In this document: piece by piece, positions 1 through 6,374 of the stretch
Layout of the letters: every line of letters starts with the position of its first letter
How positions within the stretch are numbered: position 1 is the stretch's first letter
NCBI GenBank assembly: GCA_025464925.1
Contig: JAODMS010000030.1
Coordinates: 1-7,405, forward strand
Length of the DNA: 7,405 nt
Source: Arthrobacter sp.
GTDB taxonomy: Bacteria; Actinomycetota; Actinomycetes; Actinomycetales; Micrococcaceae
Direction of reading: 5' to 3'
Notes under the pieces: model-generated
What the model saw: only the letters and a program-made list of their open reading frames with translations
The model's database searches: none
What the model was told of the DNA's origin: nothing
Made by a program: the position numbers and the translations under genes

Positions 1-93
1 GAAATGCACCATCTGCCGGGCCTGGACAGGATCCTGGACGGCGTCGACCGTGCCCTTGGCCGCCCCAACTCCCTCAGCGGGCTGGAAGGATGA
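1..93 (+). CDS. bkdB: Branched-chain 2-oxoacid dehydrogenase E1 beta subunit, C-terminal end (partial)
   Basis: Only the last 30 codons and the TGA stop (91-93) are in the window; the gene begins upstream. The tail reads HHLPGLDRILDGVDRALGRP and then a short polar end, the usual ending of actinobacterial E1 beta subunits of the pyruvate/branched-chain 2-oxoacid dehydrogenase family. E1 beta pairs with E1 alpha to form the thiamine-diphosphate enzyme that decarboxylates the 2-oxoacid and passes the acyl group to the lipoyl arm of E2. Its stop overlaps the next start in ATGA (90-93), which suggests translational coupling to the E2 gene. The assignment rests on this short tail plus the downstream E2. 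A pyruvate-specific paralogue cannot be excluded from 30 residues, but a single-lipoyl E2 next to leucine-catabolism genes favours the branched-chain complex. Confidence 0.75.
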   Translation, partial: EMHHLPGLDRILDGVDRALGRPNSLSGLEG

Positions 94-1487
94 CCGCCAC
101 CATGATCAAGGAATTCAGGCTGCCGGATCTCGGCGAAGGTCTCACCGAATCGGAAATCGTTGCCTGGAGGGTCGGGGTGGGGGACACTGTCTCGCTCAAC
201 CAGATCATTGCCGAGGTGGAGACAGCCAAGGCGGTTGTCGAGTTGCCCTCCCCGTTCGCCGGCGTAATCACTGCCCTGCACGAGCAGCCGGGCACTGTGG
301 TCGAAGTGGGGAAACCGATCGTGTCCTTCGAAGTCGAGGGCGACGCCGCCGCCTCAGCTGACCCGGGCGGCGGTCCGGCGGCCAAGCGCGAGCCGAACCT
401 CGTCGGGTACGGCGCCGTCCTGGAAGCCTCCGGCCGTCCGGCCCGCCGCGTCCGCAGTTTCGCGTCCCCGGCCGTTGTGCCCGCGCCCTCCCCTGTGGCC
501 GCCCCGGTGGTCGAGCCCGTAGTGGCCGCCCCGGTGGTCGAGCCCGCTGCACCTCAATCCGCCGCGCCGGCAGCAGGCCGCCCGGCCGAACGCCCACGCT
601 CCACGCCGCCGGTCCGCAAACTGGCAAAGGACCTCGGGGTCAACCTCGAGGACATTGCAGGCACCGGCGACCACGGGTTGATTACCCGGGATGATGTCCG
701 GAACTTCGTGGGTGGAGGGGACCTGCCGGTGGCACCTCGCGACCTTGCCGGGGTCGTGGCGTCAGGTACGGCAGAGGAGCCGGCTGCGCGGGAAACGCGC
801 ACACCGATCAAGGGCGTCCGCAAGTTCACGGCCGCCGCCATGGTCGCCAGCGCCTTCACCGCGCCGCACGTCACCGAGTTCCTGACCATCGATGTCACCG
901 CGACCATGGAACTGCTCGCCCGGCTCAAGGCCAGCCGTGCTTTCGCCGGCTACAAGCTCACACCGCTGACGCTGGTGTCCAAGGTGGTGCTGATCGCCCT
1001 GCGCAACCATCCGACGCTGAACTCCCGGTGGGACGAGGCCAACCAGGAGATCGTCCAGTTCAACTACGTGAACCTGGGCATTGCCGCGGCGACTCCGCGG
1101 GGACTGACGGTGCCGAACATCAAGGACGCTGACCGGCTGTCCCTGAAGGAACTGTCCACCGCCCTGACTGAACTCACCGACACGGCCCGCGCGGGCAAGA
1201 CCGCTCCGGCCGACCTCGCCGGCGGAACCATCTCCATCACGAACATCGGGGTCTTCGGCATCGACGCCGGCACGCCGATCCTGAATCCCGGCGAGGCCGC
1301 CATCCTCGCCCTCGGCGCGGTCCGTAAGATGCCGTGGGAGTACCAGGGCGAGGTGGCCCTGCGCCAGGTCATGACCCTCAGCCTCTCCTTCGACCACCGG
1401 CTGGTCGACGGCGAGCAAGGCTCACGGTTCCTTCAGGACCTCGGCACCCTCCTGGCCGACCCGGGCATGGCACTGGCCATGGTCTAG
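90..1487 (+). CDS. bkdC: Dihydrolipoamide acyltransferase (E2) of the branched-chain 2-oxoacid dehydrogenase complex
   Basis: This 465-residue protein is the core of the complex that converts branched-chain 2-oxoacids to acyl-CoAs: it takes the acyl group from E1 onto a lipoyl lysine and transfers it to CoA. Domains in order: one lipoyl domain at about residues 6-84 with lipoyl lysine K47 in VETAKAVVELPSP; an Ala/Pro/Val-rich mobile linker at about 88-170; a peripheral subunit-binding domain at about 171-207 (VRKLAKDLGV, GTGDHGLITRDDV); and a catalytic acyltransferase domain from about 235. The active-site motif DHRLVDG carries H436 and D440. Length is normal for a single-lipoyl E2. The start at 90 overlaps the upstream stop (ATGA). 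A second in-frame ATG at 102 would give MIKEFRLPDLGEGL, a common N-terminus in relatives. GGAAGG at 84-89 touches the first ATG and lies 12 bases from the second, so both are possible. The family call is firm; branched-chain rather than pyruvate specificity comes from context. Confidence 0.9.
   Translation: MTATMIKEFRLPDLGEGLTESEIVAWRVGVGDTVSLNQIIAEVETAKAVVELPSPFAGVITALHEQPGTVVEVGKPIVSFEVEGDAAASADPGGGPAAKREPNLVGYGAVLEASGRPARRVRSFASPAVVPAPSPVAAPVVEPVVAAPVVEPAAPQSAAPAAGRPAERPRSTPPVRKLAKDLGVNLEDIAGTGDHGLITRDDVRNFVGGGDLPVAPRDLAGVVASGTAEEPAARETRTPIKGVRKFTAAAMVASAFTAPHVTEFLTIDVTATMELLARLKASRAFAGYKLTPLTLVSKVVLIALRNHPTLNSRWDEANQEIVQFNYVNLGIAAATPRGLTVPNIKDADRLSLKELSTALTELTDTARAGKTAPADLAGGTISITNIGVFGIDAGTPILNPGEAAILALGAVRKMPWEYQGEVALRQVMTLSLSFDHRLVDGEQGSRFLQDLGTLLADPGMALAMV
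495..546 (+). repeat. Tandem 27-base repeat within the E2 linker
   Basis: Two adjacent copies of a 25-base identical core (495-519 and 522-546) repeat with a 27-base period. They encode two consecutive VAAPVVEP units in the flexible Ala/Pro linker between lipoyl and subunit-binding domains. The period is a multiple of three, so a change in copy number would keep the frame and only lengthen or shorten the linker. Perfect nucleotide identity suggests a recent duplication or slippage rather than only convergent amino-acid composition. Confidence 0.85.
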
Positions 1488-1504
1488 CATTCCCGGCCCA
1501 CCAG

Positions 1505-1536
1505 GCTGCCGGTCGTTCCCTTCGGCGGCCGGCAGC
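1505..1536 (+). terminator. Hairpin 18 bases after the E2 stop, probable terminator of the bkd operon
   Basis: GCTGCCGGTCG (1505-1515) pairs with CGGCCGGCAGC (1526-1536), giving an 11-pair stem with one G-T pair and a 10-base loop. A moderately T-rich stretch (TGTGTTGTGTG) follows instead of a clean T-tract, as is common for high-GC actinobacteria. Its position right after the E2 stop fits transcription termination or 3'-end protection of the bkd mRNA. Function is inferred from structure and location only. Confidence 0.55.
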
Positions 1537-1576
1537 TGTGTTGTGTGCCGGGTTGTGCTGGGCCTGGTTGATTCCA

Positions 1577-1652
1577 TCCGGGGGCACTTTGAGGGCAAAA
1601 TCCGACGGCGGGGCCTAAGTTCACGGCGTGTCCGCGCCAAAGTGCCCCCGGA
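1577..1652. repeat. Element bounded by perfect 15-base inverted repeats, between convergent genes
   Basis: TCCGGGGGCACTTTG (1577-1591) and CAAAGTGCCCCCGGA (1638-1652) are exact reverse complements separated by 46 bases. The element sits between the 3' ends of the E2 gene (plus strand) and the TetR gene (minus strand), 36 bases from the regulator's stop. It could act as a bidirectional terminator, since a transcript from either side would form the same 15-pair stem, although the loop is long and neither flank has a T-tract. It could also be a dispersed palindromic repeat of the REP or MITE kind. I see no coding capacity and no target-site duplication I can support. Confidence 0.6.
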
Positions 1653-1688
1653 CCGCGCCGCGGTGCGGAGAAGCGGTCAAGGGCGGTG

Positions 1689-2330
1689 TCAGTCCTGGCC
1701 AGGGGTGGCCGGGGCCATCAGGGCGGCCAGGGCCATGCTCTCCAACAGCGGGCGGGCGCGCTTGACGGCGATCCTGCGGCCGTGGGTACGGACCGAGTGG
1801 GGCGTGGAGTTGATCAGGCCGAAGGAAGCGTGCGCGCGCATCCGCAGTTCGGCGGCCTCGGTGCCGGCATGCAGCCTCGCCAGCACCTCGACCCAGAGCT
1901 CCACATAGTTGCGCTGGAGCGTGCGGACTTCGGTCTGGTCGTCCGGGGCGAGGTTGCTGAAGTCCTGGTCCTGGACCCGGATGACGTCGGGGTTGCTCAG
2001 GGCAAAGTCGACATGGAACTCGACCAGGCCGCTCAGCGCCGCGGCGGCGCCGCCGGACTCCGCCACCACCCGGCGGCCGCCGTCGAGCAGTTCCTGGCTG
2101 ACGCTCAACAGCAGGGCGCCGAGGACGGCCTGCTTGCCGGCGAAATGCCGGTAAACGGCCGGGCCGCTGACCCCCGCCGCGGCACCGAGATCCTCCAGCG
2201 ACACCCGGTTGAAACCGTCCGCGGCGAACATGGCGGCGGCGGCGGAAAGCAGTGCCTGCCGGCGGTTCTCCTTGGCCTGGCTGCGCTGGGTGCCAATCTG
2301 GGCAGTCTGGCTGGGCTCGGTCACCGGCAC
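1689..2330 (-). CDS. TetR-family transcriptional regulator, probably controlling the branched-chain catabolic genes
   Basis: This 213-residue protein has the one-domain-plus-sensor plan of TetR repressors. The N-terminal DNA-binding helices span about residues 20-68, with the helix-turn-helix at about 43-63 (VSLEDLGAAAGVSGPAVYRHF, followed by GKQAVL). The helical remainder, about 80-205, would bind an effector such as an acyl-CoA. The frame begins with GTG at 2330. A second GTG at 2324 is 8 bases from GAGG (complement of 2333-2336), a better ribosome-binding spacing, so the true protein may be 211 residues. It is divergent from the carboxylase operon and shares a 155-base control region carrying tandem inverted repeats, the classical layout for a repressor of itself and its neighbour. 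Context matches M. tuberculosis Rv2506 (BkaR), which sits by the same gene families; orthology was not tested. The gene converges with the E2 gene. Confidence 0.88.
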   Translation of the reverse strand: MPVTEPSQTAQIGTQRSQAKENRRQALLSAAAAMFAADGFNRVSLEDLGAAAGVSGPAVYRHFAGKQAVLGALLLSVSQELLDGGRRVVAESGGAAAALSGLVEFHVDFALSNPDVIRVQDQDFSNLAPDDQTEVRTLQRNYVELWVEVLARLHAGTEAAELRMRAHASFGLINSTPHSVRTHGRRIAVKRARPLLESMALAALMAPATPGQD

Positions 2331-2370
2331 ATCCTCATCTCAAGATCCAGCTGCCCACAAAGTTCCGTGG

Positions 2371-2399
2371 TGGACATCACAGTTAATAGAGACTAACCT
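2371..2399 (+). promoter_or_regulatory. Candidate promoter of the carboxylase operon
   Basis: TGGACA (2371-2376) matches the -35 consensus TTGACA at five of six positions. After 17 bases comes TAACCT (2394-2399), which fits the TAnnnT pattern of many actinobacterial -10 boxes. Transcription would begin near 2406, leaving a leader of about 80 bases before the ATG at 2486. The -10 box coincides with the right half of the first operator-like repeat, as expected for a repressible promoter. The region is visibly more AT-rich than its surroundings. No transcript data are available, and a promoter for the divergent regulator gene could not be resolved. Confidence 0.5.
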
Positions 2400-2426
2400 A
2401 AATCTCAGTTATGCGGTACTAACCCA
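2378..2426. promoter_or_regulatory. Tandem pair of inverted-repeat operators, probable TetR binding sites
   Basis: Two copies of a 23-base unit (2378-2400 and 2404-2426) are identical at 16 positions and offset by 26 bases. Each contains CAGTTA, eight intervening bases after GTTA, then TAACC: GTTA 2382-2385 with TAAC 2394-2397, and GTTA 2408-2411 with TAAC 2420-2423. The conserved positions are mainly the two arms, which is what selection on a dimeric DNA-binding protein leaves. The first copy lies between the candidate -35 and -10 boxes and overlaps the latter; the second covers the expected transcription start. Binding by the adjacent TetR protein is inferred. Confidence 0.6.
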
Positions 2427-2485
2427 AGTGGCTGCAACGCCGCAAAGGTGGGCCTCCAGCATGGGGCCGGGAACGGAAGCAGTCA

Positions 2486-4093
2486 ATGGAGACAATCGCC
2501 AGCCAGGTGGACGCCACGAGCACCGCCTACGCCGCGAACCGGGAGGCGCAGCTGGGGCTGGCCCGGAAGCTGAAGGAACGGCTCGCCACGGCGGCGCTGG
2601 GCGGGCCGGAGAAGTCCCGGCAACGCCATGTTGCCCGCGGCAAGCTCCTGCCGCGGGAACGCATTGACCAGCTGCTCGATGACGGCAGCCCGTTCCTGGA
2701 AATAGCCCCCCTGGCTGCCAACGGCATGTACAACGACGATTCGCCCGGCGCCGGTGTGATCGCCGGCATCGGACTGGTCCACGGCCGGCAGGTCCTTGTC
2801 ATCTCCAACGACGCGACCGTCAAGGGCGGCACCTATTACCCCATGACGGTGAAGAAGCACCTGAGGGCACAGGAAATCGCGCTGGAGAACCGCCTGCCCT
2901 GCATCTACCTGGTGGACTCCGGCGGCGCCTTCCTGCCCAAGCAGGACGAGGTCTTCCCGGACAAGGAACACTTCGGCCGGATCTTCTTCAACCAGGCAAA
3001 AATGTCCGCGGCCAAAATCCCGCAGATCGCCTCCGAGATGGGCTCGTGCACCGCCGGCGGCGCCTATGTTCCTGCGATGAGCGATGAAACGGTCATCGTC
3101 CGGAACCAGGGCACCATCTTCCTGGGCGGCCCGCCGCTCGTGAAGGCCGCCATCGGCGAGATCGTCACGGCAGAGGAGCTCGGCGGCGGCGACGTGCACT
3201 CGAAGATCTCCGGCGTGACCGACCACCTGGCCGAAAACGATGAGCATGCCCTCCAGATCGTCCGGGACATCGTCTCCACCTTGCCCCGACCAGCCGCCCC
3301 TGCCTGGGAGGTGGACACCGCCGTCGAACCGCTCGCGGATCCGGACGAGCTGTACGGCGCGGTCCCTCCGGATGTGAACGCCCAGTATGACGTGCGGGAG
3401 GTGATCGCCCGGCTCGTGGACGGCAGCCGCTTCCACGAATTCAAGAAGAACTACGGCACCACCCTGGTCACCGGCTTCGCGAGACTGCACGGCCATCCGG
3501 TGGGGATCGTCGCGAACAACGGCGTGCTCTTCAGCGAGTCCTCGCTCAAGGGCGCCCACTTCATCGAACTGTGCGACCAGCGCGGGATCCCGCTGGTCTT
3601 CTTGCAGAATCTCTCCGGCTTCATGGTCGGAAAGGACTACGAGCAGGGCGGCATCGCCAAGAACGGTGCCAAGATGGTCACCGCCGTCGCCACCGCCCGG
3701 GTCCCCAAGCTGACGGTGGTGATCGGCGGGTCGTTCGGCGCCGGCAACTACTCGATGTGCGGGCGGGCCTACTCGCCCCGGTTCCTCTGGATGTGGCCGG
3801 CCTCCCGGATTTCCGTGATGGGCGGCAACCAGGCCTCCAGCGTGCTCGCCACCGTGAAGCGGGACCAGTACGAGGCCCGCGGCGAGGAATGGTCCGCCGA
3901 GGACGAGGAAGCCTTCAAGGCCCCGATCAAGGCCCAGTACGAGGACCAGGGCAGCCCGTACTACTCCACCGCCCGACTCTGGGACGACGGCGTGATCGAC
4001 CCGGCGGACACCCGCACCGTCCTGGGACTGGCGCTCGACGTCGTCTCCCGCACCCCGCTGCCGGAGACCTCCTTCGGCCTTTTCCGGATGTGA
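2486..4093 (+). CDS. accD1: 3-methylcrotonyl-CoA-type carboxylase, beta (carboxyltransferase) subunit
   Basis: This 535-residue subunit moves the carboxyl group from carboxybiotin to an acyl-CoA, most likely 3-methylcrotonyl-CoA in leucine breakdown, forming 3-methylglutaconyl-CoA. It works with the biotin-bearing alpha subunit encoded next. The length is that of the methylcrotonyl-CoA carboxylase beta family. The N-terminal crotonase-like half has D144-SGGAFLP and 186[15 protein letters not shown]; the intervening [18 protein letters not shown] and later [14 protein letters not shown] closely match this family rather than the propionyl/acetyl-CoA type. The C-terminal half has 414[20 protein letters not shown], which helps form the acyl-CoA and biotin pockets. 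The ATG at 2486 has GGAAG (2475-2479) six bases upstream. This is the first gene of the operon behind the tandem operator region. Substrate is inferred from family resemblance and context; a broad acyl-CoA carboxylase role is possible. Other names used for this family are liuB and mccB. Confidence 0.9.
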   Translation: METIASQVDATSTAYAANREAQLGLARKLKERLATAALGGPEKSRQRHVARGKLLPRERIDQLLDDGSPFLEIAPLAANGMYNDDSPGAGVIAGIGLVHGRQVLVISNDATVKGGTYYPMTVKKHLRAQEIALENRLPCIYLVDSGGAFLPKQDEVFPDKEHFGRIFFNQAKMSAAKIPQIASEMGSCTAGGAYVPAMSDETVIVRNQGTIFLGGPPLVKAAIGEIVTAEELGGGDVHSKISGVTDHLAENDEHALQIVRDIVSTLPRPAAPAWEVDTAVEPLADPDELYGAVPPDVNAQYDVREVIARLVDGSRFHEFKKNYGTTLVTGFARLHGHPVGIVANNGVLFSESSLKGAHFIELCDQRGIPLVFLQNLSGFMVGKDYEQGGIAKNGAKMVTAVATARVPKLTVVIGGSFGAGNYSMCGRAYSPRFLWMWPASRISVMGGNQASSVLATVKRDQYEARGEEWSAEDEEAFKAPIKAQYEDQGSPYYSTARLWDDGVIDPADTRTVLGLALDVVSRTPLPETSFGLFRM

Positions 4094-4100
4094 GCCCGCA

Positions 4101-6296
4101 GTGACTACTAACTCCCCGATGCCGCACCCCACGTCGCCGGCCAGGCAGCCCCTGTTCGGCACCGTCCTGGTGGCCAACCGCGGCGAGATCGCCTGCCGCG
4201 TCATCCGTACCCTCCGCGAGCTCGGCATCCGCTCGGTCGCCGTTTATTCTGACGCCGACGCCGGCGCCCGGCACGTGCGGGAGGCCGACGTCGCCGTCCG
4301 GATCGGCCCGGCGGCCGCCACCGAGAGCTACCTCAAGATCGAGGCCATTCTTCAGGCCTGCCGCGACACCGGCGCCGAAGCGGTCCACCCGGGCTACGGC
4401 TTCCTGAGCGAAAACGTCGACTTCGCCCGCGCCCTCGCCGACGCCGGCATCACCTTCATCGGCCCCGGCGTCGAAGCGCTCAACGTCATGGGCGACAAGA
4501 TCCGCGCCAAGAACCACGTCGCGGGCTACGGCGTCCCGGTGGTACCGGGCATCGCCGAGCCGGGGATGACGGACGACCAGCTGATCGAGGCCGCGGCCGG
4601 CGTCGGCTTTCCACTGCTGATCAAGCCCTCCGCCGGCGGCGGCGGCAAGGGCATGCACATCGTGGAACGGCCCGGGGAGCTGGCGGCCACCCTGGCTACC
4701 GCCCGACGCGTCGCGGCGAGCGCCTTCGGCGACGACACCCTCTTCCTGGAACGGCTCGTGCTCGCGCCGCGCCACATCGAGGTCCAGGTCCTGGCCGACA
4801 ACCACGGGAACGTCATCCATCTGGGGGAGCGCGAGTGCTCGCTGCAGCGCCGCCACCAGAAGGTCATCGAGGAAGCCCCTTCGCCGCTGCTGGAGGCACT
4901 GGACGACGGCGGCGCCACCCGCGCGCGGATCGGCGAGGCCGCCTGCAACGCGGCGCGCAGCGTGAACTACAGCGGCGCCGGCACCGTGGAGTTCCTGGTC
5001 TCCGACAACGCGCCGGACGAGTTCTTCTTCATGGAGATGAACACCCGGCTGCAGGTCGAACACCCCGTCACCGAGATGGTCACCGGAACCGACCTCGTCG
5101 AATGGCAGGTGCGGATCGCCGCCGGTGAGGAACTCACCGTCCGCCAGGACGACGTCGAACTCAAAGGCCATGCCGTAGAGGCACGCGTCTACGCCGAAAT
5201 CCCGGAACGGAACTTCCTGCCCTCCACGGGAACCGTAGTGCTGCTGGACGAACTGCCCGGAGACGCAGCTGGCAAGGTCCGGGTGGACTCGTCCCTTGTC
5301 GAGGGCCTCCAGCTCTCCTCCAACTACGACCCGATGATCTCCAAGGTCATCGCATGGGGGGAGGACCGCACCGCCGCCCTCGACACACTGGACGGGGCGC
5401 TCGCCGGGTACACCGCGCTGGGCATCGACACCAACGTCGAATACCTGCGCCTGCTGATCAACGACGCCGACGTCCGCGCCGGGCACCTCGACACCGGCCT
5501 GATCGAACGCAAGATGCCGGACTTCAGCTTCCGCCGTGCCGCCGACTTCGAGGTGGCTGCCGCTGCCGTCTACGTCGCTGCTGTGCAGGACCAGAATGCG
5601 CAGGCCGCCGGGACAAGCCCCTGGGACCTCCGCGACGGTTGGAGGCTAGGCGCTCACGCCCCGCGGCGGATCAGCCTGGGAACGCCCGACGGTGCTGTAT
5701 CCACGGTGGAGGTGTCCGGGACGGTAGGACAGGGCACGGCGACGGTAAGCGTCGACGGCGGGCCGCAGCGCACCGCATTACTTCGTTTCCCCAGACGCGA
5801 CCACGCCGAGGTGGTTCTCGGCGGCGAAGCCCGGGAGTACGCGCTCGCCCCGGTGTCCCCGGGACCCGTCCGCCCAGACCCCGACAACACGACCCCGACG
5901 GAGATTTTCCTGGGCAACGAAGGCTGGTCCTGCCGGCTTGAAGTGCTGAGCCGGGAAGCGAAACTGGCCCGGGTCCTCGCGGCCGTCGAACGCGAGGAAG
6001 GCGCCGCGGACCCGGCCGTGCGCTCGCCGATGCCGGGTACGGTCGTGTCCGTCCCGGTCAGCAACGGGGACTCCGTGGAGGCCGGCCAGGTGCTCGTGTC
6101 CGTGGAGGCCATGAAGATGGAACACCAGTTGGTGGCACCGCTGGGCGGGACCGTGCACATCAGTGTCGTGCCCGGTGAACTCGTCAAGGCGGACCAGGTG
6201 CTCGCCACCATCCACGCCGGTGGCCCCCGCCAAACGCCCTCCCCAGCGGAAGACACGATCGAGGAAGCGGTCCTCGCCCTGGGGGCCGCGGAGTAG
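4101..6296 (+). CDS. accA1: 3-methylcrotonyl-CoA-type carboxylase, alpha subunit (biotin carboxylase plus biotin carrier)
   Basis: This 731-residue protein carries out ATP-dependent carboxylation of its own biotin and hands the group to the beta subunit. The biotin carboxylase module covers about residues 18-465: VLVANRGEIACRVIRT near the start; the ATP-grasp core with K175 followed by the glycine loop 179-GGGGKG; ERECSLQRRHQKVIEEAPSP; and the active-site segment 312-EMNTRLQVEHPVTE (E312, N314, R316). A less conserved middle region, about 480-640, should hold the subunit-interaction domain. The C-terminal carrier domain ends in VSVEAMKMEH with biotinyl-lysine K672 and a short acidic, Ala-rich tail. 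Length is at the upper end for the family, partly because of about 18 extra N-terminal residues. The start is GTG, 7 bases after the beta-subunit stop, with no strong ribosome-binding site, so coupled translation is likely; an ATG at 4119 is the alternative. Equivalent names are liuD and mccA. Confidence 0.9.
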   Translation: MTTNSPMPHPTSPARQPLFGTVLVANRGEIACRVIRTLRELGIRSVAVYSDADAGARHVREADVAVRIGPAAATESYLKIEAILQACRDTGAEAVHPGYGFLSENVDFARALADAGITFIGPGVEALNVMGDKIRAKNHVAGYGVPVVPGIAEPGMTDDQLIEAAAGVGFPLLIKPSAGGGGKGMHIVERPGELAATLATARRVAASAFGDDTLFLERLVLAPRHIEVQVLADNHGNVIHLGERECSLQRRHQKVIEEAPSPLLEALDDGGATRARIGEAACNAARSVNYSGAGTVEFLVSDNAPDEFFFMEMNTRLQVEHPVTEMVTGTDLVEWQVRIAAGEELTVRQDDVELKGHAVEARVYAEIPERNFLPSTGTVVLLDELPGDAAGKVRVDSSLVEGLQLSSNYDPMISKVIAWGEDRTAALDTLDGALAGYTALGIDTNVEYLRLLINDADVRAGHLDTGLIERKMPDFSFRRAADFEVAAAAVYVAAVQDQNAQAAGTSPWDLRDGWRLGAHAPRRISLGTPDGAVSTVEVSGTVGQGTATVSVDGGPQRTALLRFPRRDHAEVVLGGEAREYALAPVSPGPVRPDPDNTTPTEIFLGNEGWSCRLEVLSREAKLARVLAAVEREEGAADPAVRSPMPGTVVSVPVSNGDSVEAGQVLVSVEAMKMEHQLVAPLGGTVHISVVPGELVKADQVLATIHAGGPRQTPSPAEDTIEEAVLALGAAE

Positions 6297-6299
6297 CAA

Positions 6300-6315
6300 G
6301 CGCCGCAGCAGGCGC
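6300..6315 (+). other. Small GC-rich hairpin after the carboxylase alpha stop
   Basis: GCGCC (6300-6304) and GGCGC (6311-6315) can form a five-pair stem with a six-base loop, four bases after the stop. No T-tract follows, and the next gene is downstream on the same strand with a strong ribosome-binding site, so this is more likely an mRNA processing or weak attenuation structure than a full terminator. A chance palindrome in GC-rich DNA is quite possible. The rest of the 78-base gap shows nothing else besides the ribosome-binding site. Confidence 0.25.
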
Positions 6316-6358
6316 AGTAACAGACCACAGCCACGCAGTACAGGCAAGCAGGACAGAC

Positions 6359-6365
6359 AAAGGAG
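6359..6365 (+). promoter_or_regulatory. Strong ribosome-binding site of the acyl-CoA dehydrogenase gene
   Basis: AAAGGAG (6359-6365) is a near-ideal Shine-Dalgarno sequence, nine bases before the ATG at 6375. It decides the start of the dehydrogenase and is much stronger than the sites of the two carboxylase genes, which suggests independent and high translation of this enzyme. Confidence 0.8.
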
Positions 6366-6374
6366 TCCCCCCCA

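Noticed and set aside
1652..1664. Odd-length palindrome ACCGCG-C-CGCGGT beside the inverted-repeat element
   Set aside because: Short CG-only palindromes are expected often in this composition; its usable hairpin stem is only about four pairs.
2355..2370. CCAC-N8-GTGG inverted repeat upstream of the -35 box
   Set aside because: Four-base arms are weak, and it is not repeated elsewhere in the control region.
1686..2396. Plus-strand open frame (236 residues) opposite the TetR gene
   Set aside because: It covers the regulator and the promoter/operator region, and its product has no recognisable domain, whereas the minus strand has a clear TetR helix-turn-helix.
2461..2667. Possible upstream ORF from ATG 2461 in the carboxylase leader
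   Set aside because: It has no convincing ribosome-binding site, overlaps the carboxylase start out of frame for nearly 200 bases, and gives a low-complexity product.
2483..4228. Long minus-strand open frame (581 residues) opposite the carboxylase beta gene
   Set aside because: It mirrors the plus-strand gene codon for codon in high-GC DNA, shows low-complexity Gly/Val/Asp/His-rich composition and no family motif, while the plus strand encodes an unmistakable enzyme.
3927..5486. Long minus-strand open frame (519 residues) across the two carboxylase genes
   Set aside because: Same shadow effect; it spans a gene boundary and resembles no protein family.
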